Origin: an uncultured Verrucomicrobiota bacterium
GTDB lineage: Bacteria > Verrucomicrobiota > Verrucomicrobiia > Opitutales > Opitutaceae
Reading direction: 5' to 3'
Assembly (NCBI GenBank): GCA_903906135.1
Contig: CAIVJE010000087.1
Coordinates: 1-34,621, forward strand
DNA: 34,621 bases
Below, piece by piece: positions 16,236-24,996 of the stretch (its first letter is position 1; each line of letters begins with the position of its first letter). A model generated the notes under the pieces. That model did not search any database, was not told where the DNA came from, and was given only the letters and a program-made list of their open reading frames with translations. The translations under genes were made by a program, and so were the position numbers.

Positions 16236-19232
16236 TCATTTAGCCGGCGGGGTAAAGCCCCGTCGCATAACATTCTCGGCGATGAGTCGGGGGAAGAGAA
16301 AATTTTCGAGATAGGCTTTGCCGCCGGCCTTGGTGCCGCCGCCTGACATCTTAAAGCCGCCGAAGGGATGGCGTTCGACAATTGCGCCGGTGCAGCCGCG
16401 GTTAAGATAAAGATTTCCCGTGAAAATTTCTTGCTGGGCGCGTTCGAGGGCGCGCGGGCTGCGCGAGAAAATCCCCGCCGTCAGCGCGTAGTCGCTGGCA
16501 TTCACCATGGCGAAGGCCGCATCGAGATCCTTCGCCTTCATGATGGCGAGGACCGGGCCGAAGATTTCTTCTCGCACGATCGTGTGTTCGACCGTGCAGC
16601 CGGTGAACACGGTCGGGGGCACGAAGTAGCCGCCGCTGGCGAGAACCTCGGGTGAAAGCTTGGCCTGCCACGCGAGCTGGCACTCCTGCTTGCCGGCCTC
16701 GATGTAACCGAGAATAGATTTTTGCGCGGCTTCATCGATGACGGGATTGACGATGGTGCCGGGCAGGGCGGGGTCGCCGATCGGCAAGCTCGGACAGGCC
16801 GAGAGAAAGCGTTCGACGAATTTGTCGTAGACGCCCTCAAGCACGATGAGGCGAGAAAGGGCGGAGCATTTCTGCCCCGCGTAGCCGAACGCGCTGTAGA
16901 GCGCGGCGGGAATGGCCTCATCGAGGTCGGCGTCGTTGTCGATGATCAGGGCATTCTTGCCGCCCATTTCGCAGACTACTTTTTTGAGATTCAGCTGGCC
17001 GGGGAGGACTTTGCCGGCGGTCTCATAGATATCGCAGCCGACGGAGCGCGAACCGGTGAACGCGATGAAATCAACCTGCGGGTGCGCGACCAGATGCGCG
17101 CCGGCGTCGGCCCCGGAGCAGGGGAGAAAGTGCAGCGCCCCGGCGGGCACGCCGGCTTCCATCATAACTTCCATCAGCAGGGCGCCGATGATCGAGGTCT
17201 GGCGCGCCGGCTTGATGATAACGCAATTTCCGGCCACGAGCGGCGCAACTGTTAGTCCGGTGAGAATCGCGAGGGGAAAATTCCACGGAGCCACTGCGAC
17301 GCCGACGCCGCGCGGGGTCCAGGTTTGCACGCAGCGTTCGCCGGGCACAGCTTGCGTGACGACAGGCTGGGCGAGTTTAACCATCTCAATCGCGTAGAAG
17401 CGGAGAAAATCAATGGCCTCCGAAAGATCACCGTCGGCCTCGACCCACGGTTTGCCGGCCTCAAGAATCAGCAGGGCGTTAATCTCGAAGCGGCGCGACT
17501 CCATGAGATCAGCGGCGCGGTGAAGAATCGCGGCCCGATCTTCAACCGGAGTGGCGCGCCATTGCGGAAAAAAGGCGACGGCCGCCGCGACAGCGGCATC
17601 GGCGTCCTGCACCGTGCCCTTGGCCCAGTAGCCGACGATTTGCGTGGGGTGCGCCGGATTGACTGACGGAACGTAGGGTCGGTCGGTTATTTTTTTCCCA
17701 TTAATAATAACCGGCCACTTTTTACCCATTTTGGTCGCGGTATAATTTTGCAGAGCAGCGCGCTGCTGGTCGCGGTGAGCGGCGATAGTGAAGTCAGTGT
17801 TGGCCGCATTCACAAAAATGCCGGGCGCCTGGGGTGGACGGGCGAGAGGTTCGGCCGCGGCGGCGATGGCGTTGACTGGATTGTCGAGGAGCTGGCCTTG
17901 GGTGGCTTCCCCTCTATTTTTCAGACGCAGGAAACCTTCATTGGAAGTGTTCTCGAGTAAGCGGCGGACCAGATAAGCCATTCCAGGAAGTAATTCGCCG
18001 ATGGCACAATATTCGCGCACGCGGTGGCCCATTTGGAGCAGGGCTAATTTTAATTCATCCGCCATGCCGTAGAGCGCTTGAAATTCGTAGGCTCGCGGGT
18101 CGATGCCTAGGCGCTCAGCCTGCGCGATTGCGTGGGCGACGGAGCGGACATTGTGAGAGGCGAAATTAGGCGTGATCAGGTCGATGTTCTCGAGCAGGAG
18201 GAGCGTGAGCTTTTCGTAATTTGCATCGGACTCAGGTTTTTTTTGCCAAACGGGGATCGGCCAGTTGCGCTGCTGGGCCATAATTGTTTCGTAATCCCAG
18301 TAAGCTCCTTTGACGAGGCGGACCGAGAGTGGTCGATTATTTTTGCGCGCCCAAGCGATCAGATCGCGGAGATCAGTTTCGCTATCGCGGAGGTAGGCCT
18401 GCAGGGCAATGCCGATGGCGGGCTGCTGGGCGAACTCGGGTTCCTCAAAAATGGATTTGAAGAGCTGAAGCGTGAGGTCTTTCAGCTTGTAGCTCTCCAT
18501 GTCAAAGTTGATGAGCGCGCCGACGGCCGTCGCCCGGCGCAAAATTGGGCGCAGGCGCTGCTTCAGCGCCGCGGTGGAATTTTCGGGGTCAGCTGGATGC
18601 ACATCCGGCGTGAGCGCAGAGATTTTGACGGAGAGATTGAGGCGCGGGAGTGAACCCTTCGGCCCGACATCGCTGAAGCTGGGCGCGGGTTCCTTCGCAA
18701 AATATTTCGAGACGGAATCGAGGATCTCAAGGTTGCGCTGGAGGAAAGCGTCAGCCTCGGCTTCGTTGACCACCGCCTCGCCGAGCAAATCGATGGTGGT
18801 GGCGAGGCCCGCTTTTATATTTTTTTTGATCTGCTTGAGCAGATCTTCACCCGTGGCGCCGGCGACGAACTGGCCAGCCATATCAACGATCTGCGCCTTG
18901 ACGGGCGCGGCGACGAGGGCGGGAGCGAAGGAGGAGGCGGCGAGGCCGACCTTCATCGCTGGATTGAGCGCGACCGCCTGGTCGCCGAGATATTCTTGAA
19001 GATGACGAACTATTTCGGCGGAGCTAGTCAGGGAAGGCAGGACATCGACAAAACGAAAGAGCTGCGTTTTAAAAGCCGGATCCTGCATCGACCACTCCAT
19101 GAGACGGGCGTAAGCACCTTTTTTAGAAAACAGCGCGGGCGGGGACTGTTGGTCCATGCGAGCGAAGAGCTGTTCCCCTTTGGCACGGATCGCCGTTTCA
19201 AGAGCTAGGTCAGGCGTAAGGAAGGCAGACAT
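16236..19232 (-). CDS. putA: Bifunctional proline dehydrogenase / L-glutamate gamma-semialdehyde dehydrogenase
   Basis: PutA oxidises proline to pyrroline-5-carboxylate with FAD and then to glutamate with NAD. The 998-residue protein has a proline dehydrogenase domain (about 195-445; SVRLVKGAYWD 303-313, YEFQALYGM 382-390, and the YLVRRLLENTSNEGF end motif with Arg423 and Arg424). An aldehyde dehydrogenase domain follows (about 500-985), with APWNFP and Asn651, FTGSRSVG (725-732), EMGGKN with Glu755, and GQKCS with catalytic Cys789. It has no N-terminal ribbon-helix-helix domain, so it should not be a DNA-binding autorepressor like the E. coli protein. It is divergent from the sigma factor gene and convergent with dctA. 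Glutamate made here can feed the TCA cycle and then pckG. Confidence 0.96.
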   Translation of the reverse strand: MSAFLTPDLALETAIRAKGEQLFARMDQQSPPALFSKKGAYARLMEWSMQDPAFKTQLFRFVDVLPSLTSSAEIVRHLQEYLGDQAVALNPAMKVGLAASSFAPALVAAPVKAQIVDMAGQFVAGATGEDLLKQIKKNIKAGLATTIDLLGEAVVNEAEADAFLQRNLEILDSVSKYFAKEPAPSFSDVGPKGSLPRLNLSVKISALTPDVHPADPENSTAALKQRLRPILRRATAVGALINFDMESYKLKDLTLQLFKSIFEEPEFAQQPAIGIALQAYLRDSETDLRDLIAWARKNNRPLSVRLVKGAYWDYETIMAQQRNWPIPVWQKKPESDANYEKLTLLLLENIDLITPNFASHNVRSVAHAIAQAERLGIDPRAYEFQALYGMADELKLALLQMGHRVREYCAIGELLPGMAYLVRRLLENTSNEGFLRLKNRGEATQGQLLDNPVNAIAAAAEPLARPPQAPGIFVNAANTDFTIAAHRDQQRAALQNYTATKMGKKWPVIINGKKITDRPYVPSVNPAHPTQIVGYWAKGTVQDADAAVAAAVAFFPQWRATPVEDRAAILHRAADLMESRRFEINALLILEAGKPWVEADGDLSEAIDFLRFYAIEMVKLAQPVVTQAVPGERCVQTWTPRGVGVAVAPWNFPLAILTGLTVAPLVAGNCVIIKPARQTSIIGALLMEVMMEAGVPAGALHFLPCSGADAGAHLVAHPQVDFIAFTGSRSVGCDIYETAGKVLPGQLNLKKVVCEMGGKNALIIDNDADLDEAIPAALYSAFGYAGQKCSALSRLIVLEGVYDKFVERFLSACPSLPIGDPALPGTIVNPVIDEAAQKSILGYIEAGKQECQLAWQAKLSPEVLASGGYFVPPTVFTGCTVEHTIVREEIFGPVLAIMKAKDLDAAFAMVNASDYALTAGIFSRSPRALERAQQEIFTGNLYLNRGCTGAIVERHPFGGFKMSGGGTKAGGKAYLENFLFPRLIAENVMRRGFTPPAK

Positions 19233-19300
19233 GGCGACGAAATTTCAGTAAATCTCTGCTTGGGGTCATAAATTGGCAAGGGCGGTCCGGTAGGCCAAAA

Positions 19301-19353
19301 GGAGTAAACTCCCTGCCGTCGCCGGCGATTGGCGACGGAAGCTTGGCGAAGCT
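19301..19353. promoter_or_regulatory. Triple inverted-repeat cluster between putA and the sigma factor gene
   Basis: The 163-base divergent gap holds three adjacent inverted repeats: GGAGT-AA-ACTCC (19301-19312), an 8-pair stem CCGTCGCC/GGCGACGG (19316-19323 with 19331-19338), and AGCTT-GGCG-AAGCT (19340-19353). They can form on either strand and could act as operators or as leader structures for one or both genes. No named riboswitch core was recognised. Confidence 0.45.
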
Positions 19354-19395
19354 GACAAATCTTGTAACTTAGCACTGCCCTGCGGGGTTTTTAGC

Positions 19396-19989
19396 GTGAA
19401 TGAATCTCTCCCCATATCAGCTAGCCCTCCGGGGATGATGCCGCCCGCTGACTTCACCGTGTTCATGCATAATTACCAAGACATGGTATACGCCACCGCG
19501 GTGCGGCTCACGGGTAATCCGACCACAGCCGAAGATATCGCCCAAGAGGTTTTTCTAAAAGCCTACGCGCATTTTGAAAATTTGCGGACCAGTCCCACCG
19601 CGGGTGGTTGGTTAAAAACAGTGGCGACTAATCTATCGCTTAATCATCTCCAGCGTTATCGGCAGCGGTGGCGTTTTTTCTCCGAGCTGGTGCGACCAAC
19701 CCGTGAGGGCGGCGAGGAGGCCATCGAATTTGCCGCTCCTGAAACATTTTTTGTGGGCCTAGATACGGCGGAACGGCGCGCCTGGGTGGAGCGCGCTTTG
19801 GCTCAGTTGCCTGATCACCAGCGAGTGCCGTTGGTGCTCTATCACTTCGATGATCTCCCGTACGAGTCGATCGCGCAGCAGCTCCGCATTTCACTCAGCA
19901 AAGTAAAAACTGACATCCTGCGCGCGCGCGAGGCGCTCGCTAAAATTCTGCTCCGGAGCGGTCGCCCCCATGAACATTTTCAACCTTAA
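19396..19989 (+). CDS. ECF-type RNA polymerase sigma factor
   Basis: This 197-residue protein has the two-domain layout of an extracytoplasmic-function sigma factor. Region 2 spans about 22-95 (HNYQDMVYATAVRLTGNPTTAEDIAQEVFLKAY, then GWLKTVATNLSLN). Region 4 spans about 130-183 (LAQLPDHQRVPLVLYHFDDLPYESIAQQLRISLSKVKTDILRAREAL) with a helix-turn-helix. The start may be the GTG at 19396 or the ATG at 19435; both leave region 2 complete. It is the first gene of a tight three-gene operon with a likely membrane anti-sigma factor and a beta-helix/RDD membrane protein, so it probably responds to an envelope signal. The target promoters are unknown. Confidence 0.9.
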   Translation: MNESLPISASPPGMMPPADFTVFMHNYQDMVYATAVRLTGNPTTAEDIAQEVFLKAYAHFENLRTSPTAGGWLKTVATNLSLNHLQRYRQRWRFFSELVRPTREGGEEAIEFAAPETFFVGLDTAERRAWVERALAQLPDHQRVPLVLYHFDDLPYESIAQQLRISLSKVKTDILRAREALAKILLRSGRPHEHFQP

Positions 19990-19997
19990 GGAGCGCT

Positions 19998-20462
19998 ATG
20001 AAAAAAATGACGCCCGCTGAACTGGAAGATTTTATTGATCGAAACTTACGCACGTTGCCAGTGCCGCGCGCGCCGCTTTCATTGGAGGCGCGCGTCCGAG
20101 CGCAGCTCCAGCGTCAGGCTCCCTTGGCGTGGTATCAGCAAGCGTGGACCTACTGGCCGCTGGCCGCACGGCTTAGCCTTTTGATTTTAGTGGTCAGTAT
20201 GACCGCCGCGACGCTCGTAGGATTCCATTTCTGGTTCGCCTCAATCGAGCTGAGCGCCGCCGCGCCTCAGCTCGGCGCGTACTTTAGTATTTTTACCCGA
20301 TTGTATCACGTCGCCGCTTGGTGTGCCCAGTTTGGCGTCCACCAAGGCAGCTCAATTCCGAGCCTTTGGCTTTATAGCGGCTTAACGTTAATCGCGGGAC
20401 TTTATGCCACCTTTTTCGGTCTCAGTGCGGCGACTTACCGTCTGCTTTATCATAATCATTAA
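19998..20462 (+). CDS. Probable membrane anti-sigma factor
   Basis: This 154-residue protein was not recognised by family. A soluble N-terminal part (1-50; MKKMTPAELEDFIDRNLRTLPVPRAPLSLEARVRAQL) precedes one transmembrane helix (about 55-80), a short periplasmic stretch, and a second helix (about 120-145). The small N-terminal helical domain, the membrane anchor and the position 8 bases after an ECF sigma gene fit an anti-sigma factor. This is inference from context, as no zinc-binding HxxxCxxC motif is present. It has the clearest Shine-Dalgarno sequence in the window (AAGGAG, 7 bases before the ATG). Confidence 0.75.
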   Translation: MKKMTPAELEDFIDRNLRTLPVPRAPLSLEARVRAQLQRQAPLAWYQQAWTYWPLAARLSLLILVVSMTAATLVGFHFWFASIELSAAAPQLGAYFSIFTRLYHVAAWCAQFGVHQGSSIPSLWLYSGLTLIAGLYATFFGLSAATYRLLYHNH

Positions 20463-20473
20463 TCCCCTATTTC

Positions 20474-22168
20474 ATGAAATCTAAATTAATCCGTAAAATT
20501 TTTGCGCTCAGCTTAGTCATTACGCTAACTGGGTGGCCCGTACTTCGTGCAACCGAAGCTGTCTCGGAACCAACCCCGCCAGCCCCGTCCGCAGAACCGC
20601 CAGTCGCTGCCGTGCCGGTGGCGCCAGATACCGCCCCGAAGAACGAGGCCACCGAGCAACCGGCTAAACCTAAAAAACATGGGGCGAAGGGGAAACATAA
20701 AATATCTGCCGCGGGGCCGGCCAACGATGCGGTTGTTTCTGTATTCGGCTCCTCGAGCACCTTGGCCGCTGGGGAGACTGCTGAAGCCGTAGTTTCTATA
20801 TTTGGATCTTCCACCTCCGCGGGGCAGGTGAGCGATGCGGTGGTTTCGGTGTTTGGCTCTTCTACTTCATCGGGGGAAGTGGGGGATGCGGTCGTTTCAA
20901 TTTTCGGCCACACGCGAGTGACCAGTGGAACCGTGGGCGGGGATGCCGTGGCGATTCTCGGTAATAATTTTATTAACGGTCACGTGAAAGGTGAGGTGGT
21001 CGCAATCCTCGGTGATGTCGACCTCGGGCCGGCGGCGATCGTGGATGGGGATATCACCTGTATCGGGGGTGTCGTAACGCGCGATGCGCACGCGGTCGTG
21101 AATGGTAAGGTTGATAATCTCACGATCGGGAGTCACGCGGCTGGCTTTGCGGGTCTGCATGCCTGGTTGAAGCAATGCTTGCTCTACGCGCGCCCCTTAG
21201 CCTTTGGGCCAAATTTGCTGTGGGCGTGGTGGCTCGCGCTCGGCGCTTTAGGTTTCTACGCAATGGTGGCCTTGGCCGCGCCAAGCGCGGTCGAACAGTG
21301 CGTGCGGACGCTCGAGGATCGGCCGGGCAAATCTTTGTTAGCAGGTGTGCTGACGTGGTTGCTCACGCCGGTGGCGTTTGTGTTAATTGCGCTGACGGTG
21401 CTGATCGTCATCGGGTTTGCCCTGCTGCCGCTCTTTGCGCTGGGCGTATTTATCGTCAGCCTTTTCGGTCGAGTGGTCATGTTGGCCTGGCTGGGTCGTC
21501 AGCTGAAAAAACTTTTTCAACGGAGTTCACTGGATCGCCCCGTTATCGCTGTCTTGATAGGCGGGGTGGTTGTCCTCGGGCTCTATACGGTGCCAGTGAT
21601 TGGATTTATCCTCTATCAACTGATCGGCCTCGTGGGTTTCGGCGTGGTGGTCTACACAATCTTGGTCGCATACCAGCAGAATAGAAAAACGGCGGCTCAG
21701 GGGTTGCCCCTCGTGGATGACGCCGCCGCTGGGGCCGTGCCCTTGGTTGCCTCTTTGCCTTTGATTATTTCTGCCACTACTCTGCCGCGCGCTGGTTTTT
21801 GGCGGCGCCTCCTCGCGACTTTCCTCGATGCCGTCGTCGTCGGTCTGACGCTTGGTTTGCTGCATCGCGTGTGGCCGAGTTTCGGTGGGGTTTTCCCGTT
21901 CTGGTTTGCGGTTTATTGTATTAGCTTGTGGGCCACGAAAGGTGCCACGATCGGCGGCATTATTTGCGGGCTTAAAGTCGTGCGGTTGGATGATCGACCG
22001 GTCAGTTGGAGCGTGGCTGGGGTGCGCGGACTGAGCGCTTTTCTTTCTCTAGCGATCGCCGGGCTCGGATTCATCTGGGTCGCCTTTGATGACGACAAAC
22101 AGTCGTGGCACGATAAGATTGCCGGCACGACGATCGTCAAAGTGCCGAAGGGCACGCCGCTGATTTAG
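20474..22168 (+). CDS. Beta-helix repeat / multi-TM / RDD-domain membrane protein
   Basis: This 564-residue protein combines three parts. After a signal sequence (about 1-27) and a proline/alanine/lysine-rich linker (30-80), residues about 84-218 hold repeats of about 17-20 residues (NDAVVSVFGSSST, EAVVSIFGSSTS, DAVVSVFGSSTS, DAVVSIFGHTR, DAVAILGNN, EVVAILGDV), a pattern of bactofilin-like polymer-forming beta-helices. A multi-pass membrane region follows (about 245-400). The last 130 residues are an RDD domain (RRLLATFLDAVVV at 444, WHDKIAGTTIVKV at 545). It starts 11 bases after the probable anti-sigma gene and is the third gene of that operon. It may be the sensor or effector of the envelope response, which is inference. 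Confidence 0.85.
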   Translation: MKSKLIRKIFALSLVITLTGWPVLRATEAVSEPTPPAPSAEPPVAAVPVAPDTAPKNEATEQPAKPKKHGAKGKHKISAAGPANDAVVSVFGSSSTLAAGETAEAVVSIFGSSTSAGQVSDAVVSVFGSSTSSGEVGDAVVSIFGHTRVTSGTVGGDAVAILGNNFINGHVKGEVVAILGDVDLGPAAIVDGDITCIGGVVTRDAHAVVNGKVDNLTIGSHAAGFAGLHAWLKQCLLYARPLAFGPNLLWAWWLALGALGFYAMVALAAPSAVEQCVRTLEDRPGKSLLAGVLTWLLTPVAFVLIALTVLIVIGFALLPLFALGVFIVSLFGRVVMLAWLGRQLKKLFQRSSLDRPVIAVLIGGVVVLGLYTVPVIGFILYQLIGLVGFGVVVYTILVAYQQNRKTAAQGLPLVDDAAAGAVPLVASLPLIISATTLPRAGFWRRLLATFLDAVVVGLTLGLLHRVWPSFGGVFPFWFAVYCISLWATKGATIGGIICGLKVVRLDDRPVSWSVAGVRGLSAFLSLAIAGLGFIWVAFDDDKQSWHDKIAGTTIVKVPKGTPLI

Positions 22169-22240
22169 AAAGACATTTAAAAATAATAACCTGAGCAACT
22201 ATGACTTGCACCGCTCGTTTTTTTGATTTGTTTTTCGGCT

Positions 22241-22726
22241 ATGACAAAACCAGCAGTTGGCATCATCATGGGCAGCGCTTCAGATTGGGCTGCGATGCAG
22301 CATTGCGCGGAGACGCTCGATCAATTGGGCGTGACTTATGAGAAGCGCGTGATCAGCGCTCACCGCACGCCTCACTTGGCTTTCGAGTGGTGCACCAGCG
22401 CGGAAGCCCGCGGTTTAAAGGTGATCATCGCAGCAGCGGGTGGGGCCGCCCACCTGGCCGGAGTCGCGGCGGCTTTGACGCCGCTCCCGGTGCTCGGCGT
22501 GCCGATGGAATCAGCTTCGCTTAAGGGCATGGATTCTTTGCTATCGATGGTGCAAATGCCCGCCGGGATTCCGGTGGCAACGTTAGCGATTGGTAAACCT
22601 GGCGCCATTAATGCCGCCCTCTTTGCCGGGGCGATTCTCGCCTTGAGTGATGCTAAGACCAAAAAAGCGGTCGATGATTATCGCGCCGCCCAAACCAAGA
22701 AAGTCGCGGAGACTCAATTGCCCTGA
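22241..22726 (+). CDS. purE: N5-carboxyaminoimidazole ribonucleotide mutase
   Basis: PurE rearranges N5-CAIR to CAIR in de novo purine synthesis in the cytoplasm. The ATG at 22241 gives 161 residues starting [16 protein letters not shown], the normal N-terminus of the family, so the TTG six codons upstream is not the start. Motifs are GSASDW (11-16), SAHRTP with His41, and [11 protein letters not shown] (64-74). The standard partner purK is not adjacent in this window. A hairpin follows the stop. Confidence 0.96.
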   Translation: MTKPAVGIIMGSASDWAAMQHCAETLDQLGVTYEKRVISAHRTPHLAFEWCTSAEARGLKVIIAAAGGAAHLAGVAAALTPLPVLGVPMESASLKGMDSLLSMVQMPAGIPVATLAIGKPGAINAALFAGAILALSDAKTKKAVDDYRAAQTKKVAETQLP

Positions 22727-22732
22727 GCTGGT

Positions 22733-22757
22733 CGCCGCGGGTGTTACGCGGCGCTTT
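22733..22757 (+). terminator. Probable purE terminator
   Basis: A perfect 7-pair GC-rich stem, CGCCGCG (22733-22739) with CGCGGCG (22747-22753), has a seven-base loop and is followed by CTTT. The T tract is short. It lies between the convergent purE and S9 peptidase genes and could work for either strand. Confidence 0.5.
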
Positions 22758-22792
22758 CGCCTCAGGCTTGATTGAGTGAATTTGGGCGCGGC

Positions 22793-24784
22793 TCAGCGAG
22801 CCGGCAGCTCGAGAATTTTCATCGGGGCCAGTCGGGTGGTCGGATTTTTCCCATCCATATATTTGCTGAGGAATGCTTCGAGTTTAGCGTAGTAGCCAAT
22901 GCGGCCGGCTTCATTGCGGAAGCCATGGCCCTCGTTATCTTTGATGATAATTTCGTAGGTCTTGCCGTATTGCTTCAGCTTGGCCTCTAGCCGAGTCCAA
23001 TTTTCAATGACCACCCGCGGGTCGTTAAAGCCGTAAGCATGCAAGGTGGGGACGCGGATTTTTTCGACAAAGTTAACCGGTGAGCGGTCGTGCTTGTAGG
23101 TCGGATCATCACCCACCCACTCGCGGTAAAACATATCACTGCCTCGGCCCTGTCGCCCGCGCGCCCAACTGGTGATCAGGTTGAGATCGGACACGCCTAC
23201 ATAGTTGATGGCACAACAATACAGCTCGGGCGTAAATGTGGCTCCCGCCAACGCCGCATAGCCGCCATAACTGGCGCCATAAATCGCGACCCGATTGGGA
23301 TCGGCAATGCCCTGCGCAATCGCCCAGGCGACCCCATCACTCAAGTCATCTTGCATTTTGCCGCCCCATTCCCGTTGGCCAGCTTTTTGAAATGAATAAC
23401 CGTAGCCACCCGAACCGCGAAAATTAACCTGCAAGACACTGTAGCCACGATTCGCCAGCAATTGTACTTCCGGATTGAAGCCCCATTCGTCGCGCGGACC
23501 ATAGGGTCCGCCGTGGGGATGAATAATGAGCGGACCGGCTTGGCCTTCGGCCCCGGCTGGTCGGGTGAGATAACCGTGGAGCTTCAGGCCATCGCGGGCC
23601 TGATAGGTGATCGGCTCCATCGGCCGCATCTGCGCTGGGTTGATGCGGGCATTGATTTTCCCGATCATCTTCAGCGAGGGCTGGCGCAGATTGAGGATAT
23701 AATAAGTGCCTGGGTCGCGATCGCTGGAAGCCAACACCGCCATGATTTTTTCATCGGCCGAAATGCTGCGGATGGTATTATGAGTCCCAGGCAGCGAAGC
23801 ATCGATCGTGCGCTGGAGATCAGCGCGGCCTTGGTCGGCAAAACTGTAATAGAGTTTGTCGGTGTCATAGCTAACGCCGTAAAATTTACTCTGATCCCAT
23901 GAAGTCAGCACGCTGCTGATTTCACCAGCGGGGGTATGAAATAGGACCGGACTAAGTTGTTGCGTGCGGACGTTGAAGGTGTGGAGCGCGCCGGTGTCGG
24001 TCTGGTCACTAGTAATAACGTACAAAGTTTCATTGTCCGCGGCGAAGCCGCGGAATGACCACTTGGGGTCGTTAGCGGGGAATTCCGCAACTTTAACGAA
24101 CCCGCTTTCGGCCTTCGGCCGCACCTCAAAAATTGTTTTATCGCCCAGCAGATAGCTCCGAGCGCGGACGACCCCGTTATTATCAATCGCTAGGTCGTTG
24201 GTGTCATCCTTGGGGTCGTAACCCGGCGCGGCGCGGCGCTCGCCGGTGCGAATATCTAATTTCCAGAGACCATAATTAGAGCTCCCTTGGGTTTTGGGGC
24301 CAGAAACCAGCAAGCGGTAAGGATCAAACTTAAGCTCATCGAGCACGCCTGCGGTGTTAGCGTCTTCGGCTACCCTTTCATCATAAGAATCTGCTAATGC
24401 TATAACTTTGCGTTTAGAGAGGCTGATAGATCGCAGGGCGCTCGATTCATTGCCGCCAAGGTCACCACTGAAAACAATCCAATCATTACCTTTCCAAAAA
24501 AAGCTCTTATAATTTTCATCTTTGCCGCCCACCAGTGGCTCAACCTTGCCCGTTTCCAGGTGCATGAGCGCAATGCCAACCTTGCCGGTGGCTAACGTAG
24601 TGAGGAAGGCCGCTTTGCTTCCATCAGGTGAAACTTGCAGACCCCTAATGTCCGGTTCGGCAAAGAATTCCTCCACGGTCACCTGGGGAGGGATGGGTGC
24701 GGACTGGCAGGGGGCGACCCAAACCGCCAATGGCAGGATCAAGGCGCGCCATGAAATGAGGGCAATAAGGTTTCGATTTTGCAT
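22793..24784 (-). CDS. S9 family prolyl oligopeptidase-type peptidase (S9-A)
   Basis: This 663-residue exported serine peptidase has a hydrophobic N-terminal signal sequence ending near CQSA (about 28). A beta-propeller-like domain follows (about 30-400, with WD-like repeats such as LQVSPDGSKAAF), then an alpha/beta hydrolase domain (about 405-655). The catalytic triad is Ser505 in YGASYGGYA, Asp588 in YGFNDPRV and His620 in NEGHGF. HPHGGPYGPRDEWGF supplies the oxyanion region. The family cleaves short peptides, often at proline or as dipeptidyl- or acylaminoacyl-peptidases; the exact type is not decided here. It is divergent from TBDR 2 and paralogous to the peptidase at 30806-32800. Confidence 0.93.
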   Translation of the reverse strand: MQNRNLIALISWRALILPLAVWVAPCQSAPIPPQVTVEEFFAEPDIRGLQVSPDGSKAAFLTTLATGKVGIALMHLETGKVEPLVGGKDENYKSFFWKGNDWIVFSGDLGGNESSALRSISLSKRKVIALADSYDERVAEDANTAGVLDELKFDPYRLLVSGPKTQGSSNYGLWKLDIRTGERRAAPGYDPKDDTNDLAIDNNGVVRARSYLLGDKTIFEVRPKAESGFVKVAEFPANDPKWSFRGFAADNETLYVITSDQTDTGALHTFNVRTQQLSPVLFHTPAGEISSVLTSWDQSKFYGVSYDTDKLYYSFADQGRADLQRTIDASLPGTHNTIRSISADEKIMAVLASSDRDPGTYYILNLRQPSLKMIGKINARINPAQMRPMEPITYQARDGLKLHGYLTRPAGAEGQAGPLIIHPHGGPYGPRDEWGFNPEVQLLANRGYSVLQVNFRGSGGYGYSFQKAGQREWGGKMQDDLSDGVAWAIAQGIADPNRVAIYGASYGGYAALAGATFTPELYCCAINYVGVSDLNLITSWARGRQGRGSDMFYREWVGDDPTYKHDRSPVNFVEKIRVPTLHAYGFNDPRVVIENWTRLEAKLKQYGKTYEIIIKDNEGHGFRNEAGRIGYYAKLEAFLSKYMDGKNPTTRLAPMKILELPAR

Positions 24785-24915
24785 GAAGAGAGCAAAGAAA
24801 TTTCACCATGAGAGTCAATTAGACTATCTAAACTATCTATTAAGCAGCCGGTTCCGTTACTAATGAGAAAATATTGCGATAAGTAAGCCTAATTATAACA
24901 TTAATTATTGTTAAG

Positions 24916-24944
24916 TTGAGAAATTATGACAGATTAGCTAGGAT
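24916..24944 (+). promoter_or_regulatory. Candidate sigma-70-like promoter of TBDR 2
   Basis: TTGAGA (24916-24921) and TAGGAT (24939-24944) are separated by 17 bases in an AT-rich region about 50 bases before the TBDR 2 start. This is a fair match to the -35/-10 pattern only; the organism's promoter preference is not known. Confidence 0.4.
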
Positions 24945-24950
24945 AGAAAT

Positions 24951-24970
24951 TATCCGTTACGGATATTTTT
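24951..24970 (+). promoter_or_regulatory. Terminator-like hairpin in the TBDR 2 leader
   Basis: TATCCG-TTA-CGGATA (24951-24965) is a perfect 6-pair hairpin followed by five T. It lies between the candidate promoter and the TBDR 2 ATG at 24997. It could attenuate transcription or serve as an operator palindrome. Confidence 0.45.
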
Positions 24971-24996
24971 CTTCCTAATACAACAAACCTAGAACT

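Noticed and set aside
16722-17255. Plus-strand open frame opposite putA
   Set aside because: It falls inside the conserved aldehyde dehydrogenase domain of putA; the translation is a low-complexity Gly/Ala/Asp/Arg shadow.
20720-20920. DNA tandem repeat or CRISPR-like array in the beta-helix gene
   Set aside because: The repetition is at protein level with diverged codons and no constant spacer, and it fits a beta-helix fold.
22223-22240. TTG start for purE six codons upstream
   Set aside because: The ATG at 22241 gives the standard PurE N-terminus; the added residues do not fit the family.
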